64,000 bases of DNA from Cryptomeria japonica. Taxonomy: Eukaryota > Streptophyta > Pinopsida > Cupressales > Cupressaceae. A program made the translations under genes and the position numbers. The notes under the pieces are model-generated. The model had not been told where the DNA came from. It ran no database searches and saw only the letters and a program-made list of their open reading frames with translations. Shown in pieces: positions 11,760 through 23,850 of this stretch. The DNA is taken from contig NC_081410.1 of assembly GCF_030272615.1 (NCBI RefSeq), positions 124,183,140-124,247,139 on the forward strand, in the 5' to 3' direction. Every line of letters begins with the position of its first letter. The first letter of the stretch is position 1.

Positions 11760-12690
11760 GTCAAGCCTAGTCTAAGTAAGATATAACAGTCCACCAACCA
11801 TAGATTTGTACAAACTCTGATTAGCTTTCAAAGATTCATCATTTTTAGACAATTTACAACCAGTCACCATAGGAGTTCCAACCGGTTTGGATTCATCTAA
11901 TCCAAACTTCTTCAACAATTCCTTCACATACTTAGTTTGAGATATGAATATACATTTTCCTGTCTGTGCAATCTGGAAACCTAAGAAGAATTTCATCTCA
12001 CCAGTCATAGACATCTCAAATTCTTTCTGCATATCACCGACAAACTTCATGCTCAATTCATCATCACCACCAAAGATAATATCGTCAACAAAGACTTCAA
12101 CAATTAGGATGTTATCATTTTCAATCTTGAAATATAGATTATTGTCAGTAGTACCTTTAGTAAATCCCAATTTCAACAAGTATTTATCTAGTCTAGCATA
12201 CTAAGCTCTAGGAGCTTGTTTCAGTCCATAAAGAGCTTTCTTCAACTTACATACCATGTCTCCATTATCCGACAGTGAAAATTATTTAGGTTGTTCAATG
12301 TAAGCCTCTTCCTCTAGATCACCATTCAAAAAGGTTGATTTGACATCCATCTAATAAACCTTTAAATCTTTATAAGCAACATAAGCAAGCAACAATCTAA
12401 CAGCTTCAAGTCTGGCAACTGGAGAAAAAGTTTTCTCATAATCAATTCCTTATTGATGTGAGTATCCTTTGCAGACTAATCTAGCTTTATTTCTGACAAC
12501 TTCACCGACTTCATTCAATTTGTTTTTTAAATACCCATTTAGTACCAATAACATTCTTATCCTCAAGTCTAGGCACAAGTTCCCAAGTAATATTCTTTTC
12601 AATCTGATGTAGTTCTTCTTCCATAGCTCCCATCCAATTTTCATCTTTACAAGCTTCAACAACATCTTTAGGTTCAACTTTAGAAATCAA
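11760..12690 (-). pseudogene. Copia reverse transcriptase remnant
   Basis: The region encodes a Copia RT in pieces: the N-terminal part near 12450-12690 (KARLVCKGYSHQ), a poorly open middle, and 11772-12179 with the catalytic segment FVDDIIFGG at about 12081-12092 and the later ELLKKFGLDESKPVGTPM block. The family motif is usually YVDD, so Y has become F. The N-terminal part overlaps an alternative frame (12511-13053) that also encodes matching sequence, showing a frameshift. Stops occur throughout. Confidence 0.85.
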
Positions 12691-14250
12691 ACATACTTCT
12701 TCAGTAGCTAACCTTCTTCTAGTCATTACACCTTTATTCTTATCACCAATAATATGATTCTTAGAATGATTCAATCTTACATACCTTAGAGTCTTTTGTC
12801 TGTTCTGATTCTCAGGTTCCTGTACTTCTTCACCGACAACAACAACATCTGGATTAATAGTCTCTACCAGATCATTTTGCTTAGGTTCTTCGGGTTGAAC
12901 AGGACCAAAAACAACATGTTGACCATCATCATAAATGCATGCTCTGATCTCCTTTCCAAGGTTCTCATCCACCTTCACATTTTCACTCTCAACTATCTTT
13001 CTTAGTCTCTTATTATAGCATTGGTAGGCTTTGCTCTTAGTTGAATATCCCAAGAAGATACCTTCATCACTTGTAGCATCAAATTTTCCTATATCCTCAT
13101 CTCTCTTGATATAATATTTGCTACCAAATACTCTGAACTATCTTATAGTAGGAACATGACCAAACCAAAGCTCACAAGGGGTCTTACTGGTATCACCTTT
13201 GATGTGAACTATGTTGAATGTGTAAACAACAATGCTAATGGATTCTCTCCAATAGATCTTCAGAACATTTCCTTCGATCAATATAGTCCTTGTAACATCT
13301 AAAACAATTATGTTCTTCCTCTCAACAACTCCATTTTTTTGAGGGGTTCTAGGAGCAAACAATTGCCTTCTAATTCCATGCATCTCACAAAATGAATTCA
13401 ACTCACTGAAACAAAATTCTCCACCTCTATCAGATCTCATACATTTCACCTTCAATCCGGACTCAATTTCCACCTTAGCTTTGAATATTTTGAATTTGTC
13501 AAATGCTTCTAATTTCTCCTTCAGAAAGACAACCCACATCATCCTGGAATAATCATCAATTAGCAGCATAAAACATCTATCACCTCGGACACTTCTAACA
13601 TTTATAGGTCCACATAGGTCATATGCACAAGATCTAGCAGTCCATCAAATGTATATTGTTTGCTCTTGAAAAAAATTCTTGTTTGCTTACCCAACTAACA
13701 TTCCTTACATATTGGATTAGTGGGCTTAACAATCTTAGGCAAATCTCTAACAACTTGTGTAGAACAAATCTTAATCATTGAATCAAAATTTACATGACAC
13801 ATTCTCCTATGCCTCAACCAACTCTCATCTATCTTAGAAATCAAAGAAATTTTCTCACCAACATTCAAATGAAAAATGTTACCTTCAGTCTTAGTCCCAG
13901 ATGCAATCTCTATACCGGAGGTATTTAAGATCTTGCATTTACCATCCTTGAATTGTAGATCATAACCCTTATCAACTATATTTCCAACACTCAAAAGATT
14001 GTGCTTCAAACCTTTAACATACAAGACATCATCAGCATTATGCTTACCATCAAAAGAAATAGAACCTCTTCCATGGATTACACAAGCTTTGTCATCTCCA
14101 AATCTAACTATCCCACCATCATACCTTTCCATGCTCATAAATTTTCTTTTATCACCAGTCATATGATGCGAACAACCGCTGTCAATCACCCATTATCCTT
14201 TTCTTCTACCTCAGTTGCCAAATCTTTCTCCTCAACAGAAGAACTAGTGG
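12691..14250 (-). pseudogene. Copia protease and integrase remnant
   Basis: The protease active-site segment IDSGCSHHMTGD starts at 14189. It is followed by the pre-integrase HHCC region (WLRHRRMCHVNFDSMIKI ... CKEC) ending at 13695, and the integrase core at 13138-13569 with IDDYSRMMWV, SDRGGEF and GVVERKN supplying the D, D and E positions. A linker then leads to RT. A stop and a shift between 13569 and 13695, and others further on, break the frame. Confidence 0.85.
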
Positions 14251-14469
14251 AATCAATAGGTACATGTGTATCTTCTTTAATGGCAATAAACACAACTTCA
14301 TCTCCTTCTGATTCATCATGAGTAACACCTTCATCTACAACATAATAATAGTTCTTCTGGTTCCTAAACCTCTAGTTAGACTTATAAGGCTTATCGTACT
14401 TCTCATGTTTCTCATATCTATCATTCCTATCATGCTTATCAAACTTATCATGCCCATCATACTTAGCTA

Positions 14470-15336
14470 TTATCTTTGGGCATCGAGAAGCAAAATGTCC
14501 TATCTTATTGCAAGAAAAATATTTTAAAGGCAACTTTCCATCATACTTACCGGCACCTTTAAGAAATCTCCAAGCAATCAGTGCTCCAAGATCACAAAAC
14601 TCTGTCTTTTGCTCTTCAATCTCTTTTCTCTCTCATATCTGGATATTCTGCACTCATCAGTATCATATTTATGTTTACCAAAAACAAATGCAAATGCTCT
14701 AAATGTTGTTTTAGACTTTCCATGTGATTCTCCAAACTCACTCAGCTCAAATGCAGCAAGCTTTCCAACCAACACATCTCTTGTCATTGTAGTCACACTT
14801 CGGATTTCATCAATAGTAGCAACCTTATGTTTATAAGTAGGAGGCAAAGATCTCAGCACCTTAGCAACAATTTCATCTTCCTTAATGCTTCCACTGGCAC
14901 ATCTGATACCTAAGACAAGGTCATTCACCTTAGCCATAAAAGAATGTATGTTTTCATCATCTTCCATCTTCAATGTCTCATATTTTCCTTACAAACTCTG
15001 CAACTTAGCAACTTTCACTTGTTTATCACCTTCATATAAGATCTCAAGCTTCTCCTAGATCTCATGTGCAGTCTGAAGTCCTATAACATTTGTCATTTTT
15101 GAATCGGTCAGGGCATTAAGCAATGCTTCCTTCGCAATGATGTTATATTTTACTTCCTTAAACTTATCTAGAGTAGATGGTCCATTCTGAGGAAGAACAT
15201 AGACATTCTTTGTAATCTTCCAATAATCTTCTTCAAGGCATTTCAAGTGCACCTTCATCCATTTCTTCCATATAGTATAGTTGCTTCCATCAAACCTCAG
15301 ATTGTCCTTCTTGAAAAGAATACCTTAAGCTGCCAT
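14470..15336 (-). pseudogene. Copia gag remnant
   Basis: Gag forms the particle around the element's RNA. An ATG at 15336 follows the primer site but is followed at codon 4 by TAA. Open blocks at 15055-15258 and 14578-14973 encode the plant Copia gag core (KMEDDENIHSFMAKVNDLV, GKLAAFELSEFGE). The zinc knuckle at about 14475-14530 reads YFSCNKIGHFASRCP, so the first cysteine of the CX2CX4HX4C motif is lost. The same region is preserved, equally broken, at 28890-29744 and at 51003-51140. Confidence 0.8.
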
Positions 15337-15378
15337 CTCGGATCTCCTCAAGCAATTAAGCTTATACCAGAGGATCTA

Positions 15379-15390
15379 GCTCTGATACCA
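15379..15390 (-). other. Primer-binding site, tRNA-Met type
   Basis: The minus strand reads TGGTATCAGAGC two bases from the 5' LTR edge (15393). This confirms leftward orientation. Confidence 0.88.
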
Positions 15391-15392
15391 AT

Positions 15393-16635
15393 TGTTAGTA
15401 GAAACCAAGAAGAAAGACTAAGAGAGGGGGGTGGGGGGGGAATCAATGTTCACCAAAACATAAATTTTAAAGCACAATAACAGCTCTAACAAACTACATC
15501 TATAAACAGATAAGCAAATTGAAAACACAACACACAACAATATTTTTGGCATGGAAAACCCAGTTAAGGGAAAAATCATGGTGGGAACCTACCCACAGTA
15601 AGATGATACTTTGTGGTAGTATGTGAAAATATTACAATGGGGAATGCACATGCATTTAGGCACACTTCCTAGAGCTCATTGCTCAAAATATATTTTCCTG
15701 GAAGGCTACAACCCTCAGGGAAGTATCATTGACTTACAAAAATATTTGGACAACAATCGTGAAGAAATGAACTGAAAGAATAACATCTCCAAATGCCTGA
15801 TTATAGTTTTGGTTAAGCACAGTTGTCTGCTTTACAACACCAATCTCACCTCAAACTCAACACCGAAGGATAAATCACTTATTCGCACATACACCACTTT
15901 TTGATAATGCAAACACAATACCAACACCCAAATTACATGAATAACTCACCTATATATACAATTCATCAACCTTGATAACAAGGTCAGCAAAATCCTCAAC
16001 CCTTAATTACAAAATGACATCACACGATACAACGATCAACCACTAGAGCAATATAATTATTTACATAGCATAGTATGGACCTTATCCAAATTTCTAAATG
16101 ATCAACCCCAACAGAAATCATGCCAAGATCAACTACAACACGCTACACCACCAAAGATACCGCATAACACGAAAATCATGAAAACCACCAAAAAATTGCA
16201 CAACGATCAATGCAAATCACCAAAACAAATAGGATACGACTAGGAAACACCAGAAAGCATGTTAGAATCATTCATAATAGTTACAACAACACCATTTTTC
16301 AAATCTTCATCGGTCAACGTCTAGAAGCTCAAGAACGCAACCAATCAAAAACTGTCACGAAGAAAGATAACTTCCAGAGCACCAAATCATGAACCAACTG
16401 AAATGAAGATACACAAGACCAACCAAAACAATATTCCAAAGTCTCGGCACAAGATCTAATCACACCAAAATATACTTGAGGAATACCAACCTCTGCAAAA
16501 CAGTGATCAACAAAACCAAACTACAAAACCAAATCAGAAAATCTTCCCAATCACACCCGAATAAACCACGGGAATATGTTGACATCAATGACAACAACAT
16601 ATCCTAGCAGAATCAATGATCAACCATATCCAATA
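15393..16635 (-). repeat. 5' LTR of the Copia element
   Basis: It starts TGTTAGTAGAAACCAAG and ends CATATCCAATA on the + strand. It pairs with 9583-10833. The target duplication GCCCT follows at 16636. Confidence 0.9.
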
Positions 16636-16640
16636 GCCCT

Positions 16641-17044
16641 AAGGTTGAAAACAATTCTGAATTTCAACATTTTCAATTTAAATTTTAAAATTAAGTGGTT
16701 AATCAAATACACGTTGATTTTTAAAATTAAATTGATTTCTGCAATATTTCAAGATTTCAAAAAATTTAAAATTAAGAGGTTAGTTTTGCACAACCCTAAT
16801 TTTCAATTTAATCTTCCTTCCTTTCAATTTTCAATTTCAAAATTAAGAGGTTATTTTCATTAGGCCATAATTTTAAATTCAGTCACCTTTGGATAATTTT
16901 CGATTTCCTAGGAGATTGCATTATTTCTCTTTCAATTAGTTTGTTCATCTAACTGGGTAATCAATTTCCTAGAATTTTGCATTATTCAGTTGTTTTCCAA
17001 CTTAGATTTCAAAATTCAAATTTTTAATTTCCCTTCCTTAGTGC
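16641..17044 (+). other. Untranslated leader of the gag-only Gypsy
   Basis: AT-rich sequence with degenerate repeats of AATTTTAAAATTAAGNGGTTA type, the same style as 7540-8035 on the other side of the inserted Copia. No coding sequence is seen. It runs into the gag start at 17045. Confidence 0.6.
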
Positions 17045-17821
17045 ATGAGTTTTACTACTATTAGTCCTACCTATAGTATCCCCGTAAGAAGAATTTATAG
17101 AATTAAGGCTTCTCAAGGTTTAATTACCGACGAAATGGAGCCTAATTTGGCTAACTTTTTCAATGAGGATATTGGTGCTTCTTCCAATCCTACAGATATC
17201 CCCATTTATCATCTTGATAATTCTCATGATGTGGAGGAATCATTAACTAGGGTATCCGTTGACCAATTGGAGAAGATGGACAATCAATTTGACAATCTTC
17301 AACAATGGATGAGTCAAGAATACCCAGAAAGTGAGGCTCTTCCATTGATTGAAGGATTAAAATGAATCATTCAAATTGATAAAAATGGTGTTGATATCTT
17401 GCGTGGTGTTGCTCATATTGTTGATTCTAACATCATGCCTATGAAGACTTGTGTTGAAAACCTAGGTTATACACAACCTCCTAGTCATGTTAATCATTCC
17501 ATTCCTTTGACAACTACTATGACTAGTGTTCCTACCTTCACATCAAATGTCATGGATACCTCTACACAAAATGTCATACCTACAAATGTTAGTCATGGGG
17601 GAAATACCTCTTCTTTCATTCCTCCTACCATGAGTGTTCCCCTTGTTAGCCAATCACACAAACCACCTATAAATGTAAGTCAAGGGGGCAACTCCTTCAA
17701 TCACAATTCCTTCATTCCTCCTATGAGTCTTCCATATGTTACCCAACCTTCTCCATTACCTATTTATCATAGTGTCCCACCTCCTTATTCTCAATCTCTT
17801 CCTTCATTCAACAATGTTATT
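17045..17821 (+). pseudogene. Gypsy gag, N-terminal part
   Basis: An ATG-initiated frame (17045-17365) is followed after one stop by 17399-17821. The second part is rich in P, S, T, N and Q, with repeated NVSQGGN/NVSHGGN and SFIPP segments. This resembles the low-complexity N-terminal region of plant Tat-type gag proteins, but I recognise no named domain here. Coding resumes in the same sense at 19284 after a retroposed insert, where the sense resumes with PPSQFNVSNFN. The whole gag is broken by stops. Confidence 0.65.
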
Positions 17822-19271
17822 ACTATGGAGGGCCGCTCCACTAGGGTTCATACCTATCACTTTGTGCTTCTGAACCACTTTAGGCATGAGAAAGGGGTGT
17901 CTCTTCCTTATTACCTTTTCAGGTCCCTGTCGTGCTCGTTGAACAAGCATAGTAAGAACCCCTCTTCTCCTATGCTGCATTATGGTCTTATTTTGCTCAT
18001 TTATGAGCATTGCAAGATTTTGGCGATTTGGGAAAACAAAAGGTTGTTGGTGTCCCCAGGAAAAAGCAAGAGGAAAAGTGTGGATTCTGGGCCCAGCAAG
18101 GAAGAGCAGAAATAGAGTAAAAAGGCTAAAAAAGGCTTTGCGGAGAAAAATATGGAAGACACGAATTTGGGCCATAGACATAAGGATGTGGAGGGTGATC
18201 CTGAGTATTCGGGAAAAGAAGGTAGTGATATGGAGACTGATGATACTGACAGGGAAGAGAGTTGGAAAGATGAGGAAGTGGGGGAAGAGGAAGGAGGAGA
18301 AGAGGAAGATATTGATCAGAACAGCTCAGTCAAGGAAACGTCCAGAATGGATAGTGGTAATGAGAAGGAAAAATAGGAAGAGGATGAGGGTAATAAGGAG
18401 GAAACTATCCACAGTGCGAGCCTTGGTGATCTCAACAACCAACCCATGGAGGAGTCAGATAACCAGAAAAAATAGGAGGACAAGGATATGGAAACAGAGT
18501 TGAACAAGGATAAGGAGGATACGAGAATGGAAAAGGATAGAGCTGGTGAAGAGATGAAAATTGGTATGCTTATCCTGGATAAGCTTAAGAACTAGTCTGA
18601 TGCTCTTCTAGGTTTTGATAGATGGGTTTATGAAAGCATTAGCAAAATGGAAAAAAAGGATAAAAAACAAGAAGAGCAAGGATAGAAAGGTGAAAGCAAC
18701 CTGGAGCAATGGAAAAAGGAAATGGACGAAAAGGTGGAGAAGCTGGAAGTTCAGATCAGCAAGCTGGAGGAAGGGAAGGCTGCCATGAAGAATTTCCTAA
18801 TTTTGATTCCAGAGATCCTCAACTCTGCAACTAGGAACATGGAGGAAATAGCTAAATACCTTGATGGTCCCAACCCTACCAAGTCTATTGTGGACCTTAA
18901 TGAAGAATTTGCTACTGAGGCTAGGAATGTAGAATGTGCTCCTGGAGGTGCAACTAAAAGGACTAGGGTGAGCTTGAAAAAGGCTGCATTGGCTTGTTCT
19001 AAGGAAATCCCTATTCTCAGGGAGAATATCAAAGAAATGCAAGGGATTGGCGAGAAATTGGCTAATGCCCTTAAAAACATAATGTAATTTTTATTTTTCT
19101 ATTTTTGCTGGTAGCTGCTGGTTGTGTTGGACTTTTGTGCTGACTTTTGCCCAACACTTTGCTAGTTTTTTCGTTGTCTGTCCCATTTAGTTTCTTAATG
19201 CTTTTATCTTTTATGGTTCCTTTGTAAAGGGTTTCGGGGGCCCTTCAAAACCCAATTTTCGCATAATAAAA
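17822..19271 (+). mobile_element. Retroposed cDNA insert, LINE-mobilised type
   Basis: A 1,450-base insert splits gag and is flanked by a 12-base direct repeat AACAATGTTATT (17810-17821 and 19272-19283). It ends in an A-rich tail (CATAATAAAAA) preceded by a GGGTTTCGGGGGCCC segment like plant L1 3' ends. Long variable target duplication plus an A tail is the mark of target-primed reverse transcription. Inside are a basic and acidic charged stretch (18150-18600) and an open frame at 18722-19087. No RT domain is present, so it is a truncated LINE, a LINE ORF1-like piece or a copied cellular or transposon transcript. Confidence 0.8.
18722..19087 (+). CDS. Coiled-coil ORF in the retroposed insert, unknown
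   Basis: A 121-codon frame from ATG to TAA. The first 25 residues (EKVEKLEVQISKLEEGK) have heptad spacing typical of a coiled coil, and the C-terminal part (LRENIKEMQGIGEKLANALK) also looks helical. No named domain is visible. The upstream part of the same transcript is interrupted by TAG codons, so this is likely the surviving end of a longer charged protein. Whether it is expressed is unknown. Confidence 0.4.
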   Translation: MDEKVEKLEVQISKLEEGKAAMKNFLILIPEILNSATRNMEEIAKYLDGPNPTKSIVDLNEEFATEARNVECAPGGATKRTRVSLKKAALACSKEIPILRENIKEMQGIGEKLANALKNIM

Positions 19272-19283
19272 AACAATGTTATT

Positions 19284-20334
19284 CCTCCTTCTCAATTCAA
19301 CGTGTCTAATTTCAATCCTTCTACTAAAGCTACAATCAATAGTCTAGCCCAAACAATGTCTTCCTTACAACAACAAATAGCTTCTATGAATCAATCTACG
19401 TAAAATGTGCCCACATTTGATGTAGTGAACCCATTATCCAATGACATTGTTAGAGTTGTCCCTCCTAAACATGTATAAGTCCCTCAATTGGAACTTTATA
19501 ATGGAAAAGGTGATCCATTTACTCATGTTAAAATATTCCAAACTTAGTGTAGTGACTTTGCTCGTGATGAAAGATTGTTAGTAAAATTATTTACTAGAAC
19601 ATTAAGGGATAGAGCTTTGAAATGGTATTGTTCTTTGCCTCCTTATTCTATTGCTTCTTTTCAACAATTGGATAATTCTTTTATTCAACAATTTCACAAT
19701 AACATTGGTCCTAAAGTTACTTTGACTGATTTGATGCATTGTAAACAAGGCGTTAAAGAAAAAGTGACTGATTTTATTGGCAGAAATAAGCATTTGTATT
19801 CTCGGATTTCTTTTCCTATGCCTAACCAAGATATTCAAAATATTTTTATTGCTAATTTACAAAAAGATATTAGGGATAAACTTCTCTTAACTGAGTTTAC
19901 TTCCTTTTCATAGTTGTGCGCAGTACTTCACAATTATCAACTGATCGTGAGTCAATTGCAGCAATCTCCTTCCATGGCTCCGAGTGATAAGGGTGATAGT
20001 GTTCAACAACCATTTGCAAATTTCAAACCAAACAAATTATTCATCAAATTAAATGACAACAACAACAACAATCAACTGGTAGCCACTATAGGTGTGCCTC
20101 CTTAGTCTAAATACTTTAAAAGAGAAAAAGAATTTACTCCTTTGAATGAATCTTTGCATAGCATTATGTCTCAGTTAATACAAAGGAATGTGTTAAAACT
20201 TCCCCAAATCAAACCAATTGATCCATCTAAGAAAGCTTTACATTAGTTTGATGCTAAATCCTTTTGTCAACACCATCATCAGCTTGGTCATGATACTAAA
20301 AAAATATTTTTCATTGAGAAGTAAGATTTAAGAA
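19284..20334 (+). pseudogene. Gypsy gag, capsid core and zinc knuckle
   Basis: 19575-19913 encodes the retrotransposon gag core: FTRTLRDRALKWYCSLPPYSIASFQQLDNSFIQQF style sequence, in which A..WY..L and F..L...F..QF are family landmarks. A TAG then interrupts, and coding continues to a knuckle near 20265 reading FCQHHHQLGHDTKKI. This matches the CXXH..GHDTXXC type of Tat-lineage gag but lacks the last cysteine. At least four in-frame stops make it non-functional. Confidence 0.8.
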
Positions 20335-21799
20335 TTGATTGATAACAATACCATATTTGTGGAAGGTGTGAATGATAAAGGAAACAAATCCATAGATCCT
20401 CCTAATAAAAACCTTCAAATTTTCACTGATCCTTTGCCATCCCATTCCACTAATGTGATTGAGACTGATCATCTTGCTTTCTCTCCCGATGATGTTGGCC
20501 TTGAATCTAACAATCTAGTAAACCTTGTAGATCAGCAAGAACCTCCTAAGTACTTTTGCATCACATTTGATCCTAGTGAGACCATTAAAGCAGCCGATGG
20601 CCCATTATACATAAGTGTAAAAATCAAAGGTATACCTGCTAGAGGGGTTCTTATTGATCCTACTTGCATGGTTAATGTGATAACTGGAGAATTTCTTTAT
20701 ACTTTGCAATTGCATCAAGTGATATATGATGATACTGATGTGGTAGTTAGATTCTTTGGTGGCTTTTCTTATCCTGCTAATGGTTCTATCACACTTCCTA
20801 TTGATGTCAACACTAAATGCTTAGATGTTCAATTTACTATCATTCCTACATCCGGTCAATTTTGTGTGAAGTTGGGACATCCTTGGCTCTCTTCCAATAA
20901 AGCAATCGCTTCTACTGTTCATAAGTGTTTGAAATTTCCTCATAATGGTAAAATCATAACTATCAATCATAGCATGTATCAACCTATAGTGAGGAATGGA
21001 GACATTTGTCTTGATTACTTTTGGTCTGAACGATTCTAGCCTCTTCAACCTAAAAGTAATTCTCTCTTTAGATCATATCAAAACTGGAAAAATGAAATAA
21101 TTTTATCCTTGAGTAAACCTGGAAATCCAACACTTAGCCTTCCTCTTGATGACCATACACCCCATCTTGAGGATAAGATCATTCTTCCTCCTAAGGAAAG
21201 AAATAATCTTCTTCCAAATGAGACATCTAGTACTTCTCCTTCTAAGGATAAGATTATCTTTCCTCCTAAGGAAAGTGATATTATTTTTCCTAAGGAAGAA
21301 TCTATTCCTTCTCCTATGAATGAGTCCACTCTTCCTCCCAAAGGTGGAAAATATCTTCCTCCTAAGGGTAGACCTATCCCTCCTCCTCATGTTGGACTCA
21401 GTCTCCTTCCTACTCCTCCCATTCCTTTTTGGTATGGCGTGGTTCCTCCTCCTTCATATTACAGAGAGAAATGATCGGCCTCTCCTATTGTCCAGCCTAA
21501 AATACATCAGCTCATCCATCCTTCCCTAAAAGAAGAGATCAAGCCTATACCTGATGAACCCAAACCTTCAGCCAAAACTAGATGAAACCATTATGTGAGA
21601 GAACGTCGATGGAGACATCGTGCTAGAGCTCGTGAAGTTGCTTCCCAAACCATTTCTTCTCCTAAAACACCAATTGTTGACATGATTCCATTTTCTCCTA
21701 AACAAGATGTTCAACCTAATTCTCCAAGATGCAAAATGCTTAAAATAAATGATGGTTTAAGTTCTACTCCTATTAGAAATCCTATAATCTTGATGAAGA
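20335..21799 (+). pseudogene. Gypsy protease-like region and proline-rich tail
   Basis: A 234-codon frame (20335-21039) has the layout of a plant Gypsy aspartic protease: a GPLYISVKIKGIPARGVLID segment, then PTCMVNVI where the family has GGASXNV, and later LGHPWLSSNKAIAS matching the conserved LGRPWL..... motif. The catalytic D-S/T-G triad reads D-P-T, so it is dead as an enzyme. It is followed by a proline-rich repeat (PPKE, SPPK, PPPH) to 21474 and a basic segment. The frame is cut at 21799 by the solo LTR and resumes at 26625. No RT, RNase H or integrase follows. Confidence 0.75.
21795..21799. other. Target-site duplication GAAGA (left copy)
   Basis: GAAGA directly before the solo LTR is repeated at 26620-26624 directly after it. 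This shows clean insertion followed by LTR-LTR recombination. Confidence 0.85.
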
Positions 21800-23609
21800 T
21801 GTAATGCCCATACCCTAGTCGGACTTTTAAAACCCGTTTAACCTTGATTGACTTCCTATGTGGCATTCTTGAATGGTAGATTAACCGATATGCAATGTGT
21901 AGTTTAGATAATATAAATAAATTGTGCATACTTATTATTGTGCTTTTGCATCGATTCTCGTGTAAATATAATTGTTTCCTAACCCTTGAGATAAATCTTG
22001 AGCTAACACCTTCATTGAATATGTATATGTATATGCATGCTTGTATGAATTCATGGGTGCAGGAGATTTCAGGTACAACACCGCTTAGGGCAAGGTTCAT
22101 CTCCTTTGGAATTTGCAAGGTTGAGTATGCTCCTCCATCTTTTGAATTCGGATTTAGTGGTCATATAACTTTCGTCTTGCCTTAGCCATGGTTAGGTGAG
22201 CATCGTGTGTGGATTCATGGGGCTTGCTTTTCATTGGGATGCGTGTCGAGAGATTTGGAGGACTTCCTCAATTTGCGTGCCTTGCACGAGGTAAGTGAGG
22301 TTTGTTATCCTAAGTATTAAATTCAAAATTAATGAGTAGGCGTACACATTAGTAATTTAGAAATTTAAATGGGTAGCTTCCTTTATATGATTAATCATTG
22401 ATTTAAGAGATTGCTTTAAATTATTATTGTAGCAAGCTTAAGGTATGTAACTGGGGTTAGTGTGCTCATTTACGCATTTGTAACATTTATGCATTTGTAG
22501 TTGAGAAATTTGAATAAACAAGACTCTTGCATTAGATTAGTCATTTATTTAAAAATGTCGCTTTATTATGTTGTAGCGAGTTAATTTAATAGTTAATTTT
22601 AATAACTACGATTTTAATGAGTTATGCGTTTTAGAAAGGAAAGATTTAAAAGTCATGTGGGAAATAGAAATAAATTATTCATTTTCGCATGTTGGAAGAG
22701 AAAGGGAAAATTGGATTATTTAAAAGGAAATTATTCTTTTTACTTGCAAATTTATACAGTGTAAAGGATCGATTTTTGAGATTTTAATTAATTTAAATAT
22801 CTCATCCCTGTTAATAGTTCCGAAATATAAAAGTAGGTCTAAAATTAATATTGAGGAATTAAAAATTTAAAACTCAAATAGAAAAAGAAGCATTATAATT
22901 TTAATAAGGAAAACAAATAAGATGTATTAAATTATGTAAATGAATGACGTCCATTTTCATTTTCATTCATTTTATTTTAAAAATAAATGCCTAATTTCGA
23001 AATTGAAAATTAGGGCAAAATTAGGGTTTCTCTTTTTAACCTAGTTTTGTAAGCATTTTGGGGGTTACTTGGCTTGGGAGCTTTTTTTTTTGGGGGAGAA
23101 ATGGGGGATTTGCATGGGAGTTGCAGGTGGAGCTCTTCATCAAAGAAATCTCTTCCCAGAATGCATTTGGAGGTAGGATTCCAATCTACCCGTTTGTTTA
23201 TTGTTATGATTTCCATGAAATGTTGAAGAAAAGAAAAGAAAGAAATGTTTTTTTTTGACCATGAAGGTTCTTGAAGATTAGTTTTAGTTCCTTTTAAAAA
23301 AAAAATTGGTGGATCTTGAGACGAATTTCTGGTTCCTAAAGAAATTAGTGGCTTCAAACCAGATGTGGGGATACTTGTTCCATAATGAAGTTTTGGGGAA
23401 ATCTGGAAATTGAATAGAAAAACACAAAACAAAATAAAAATTAAAAAAAAAAAAAAAAAAATGAATGAGGCAATAATGGAGGGATTTCGTTCTGGTTAAG
23501 TTTTTATGCCAAAAAAAAAGGGGTAAATTCGAACTGTGAATCGAATGAAGAAAAGAAAAGAAAAAAATTTTTAAACACAAAAAAAATTTAATGCAAAAAA
23601 ATTTGGGGT

Positions 23610-23850
23610 TTCGGGGGGGGAGCCGAAGCTCGACCCGTCCCCTCCCCGCGCGCGCCGCTCGCAGTTACCTCGGCGCCCACACACAGTGGGGGCCGAAGGG
23701 GACTGCGTCTCCTTTGGAGGCCGCAGCCCCCTCCGACACCACTGTGTGGGGGAGCCGTAGGGACTACGTCCCCCATGGCGGACGCAGAGCCCCCGGGCTG
23801 CGCCCGCCATGGTGGCCGTAGCTCCCTGCGGTTAGGGCTCGCTTAGGGTT
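23610..23850. other. GC-rich block in the solo LTR
   Basis: About 240 bases of very high GC content with CpG-rich runs (CCCGCGCGCGCCGC) surrounded by AT-rich sequence and homopolymer A runs. It contains dyads such as CACACACAGTGGGGG and CCACTGTGTGGGGG, and CCATGGCGG / CCGCCATGG-like pairs. Short frames on both strands here reflect composition. A role as promoter or structured leader is possible but not shown. Confidence 0.65.

Larger units (their letters stand above)
9583..16635 (-). mobile_element. Complete but decayed Copia element, 7.05 kb
   Basis: Two LTRs (9583-10833 and 15393-16635) bound gag, protease, integrase, reverse transcriptase and RNase H in the order of Ty1/Copia, read on the minus strand. 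A 5-bp target duplication GCCCT flanks it (9578-9582 and 16636-16640). Stops and frameshifts interrupt every module, so it is dead. The LTR ends are TA...CA in the sense direction rather than TG...CA, in both copies. A close relative lies at 49607-51140. It was inserted into the leader region of the gag-only Gypsy, since AT-rich leader repeats continue on both sides. Confidence 0.92.

Noticed and set aside
17045-17365. A stand-alone 106-codon host gene
   Set aside because: It lies just after the Gypsy leader and continues past one stop into the gag sequence, so it is the start of gag.
23571-23821. GC-rich arginine/proline frames on both strands
   Set aside because: By-products of the GC-rich block in the solo LTR; no domain, no codon bias, overlapping on opposite strands.
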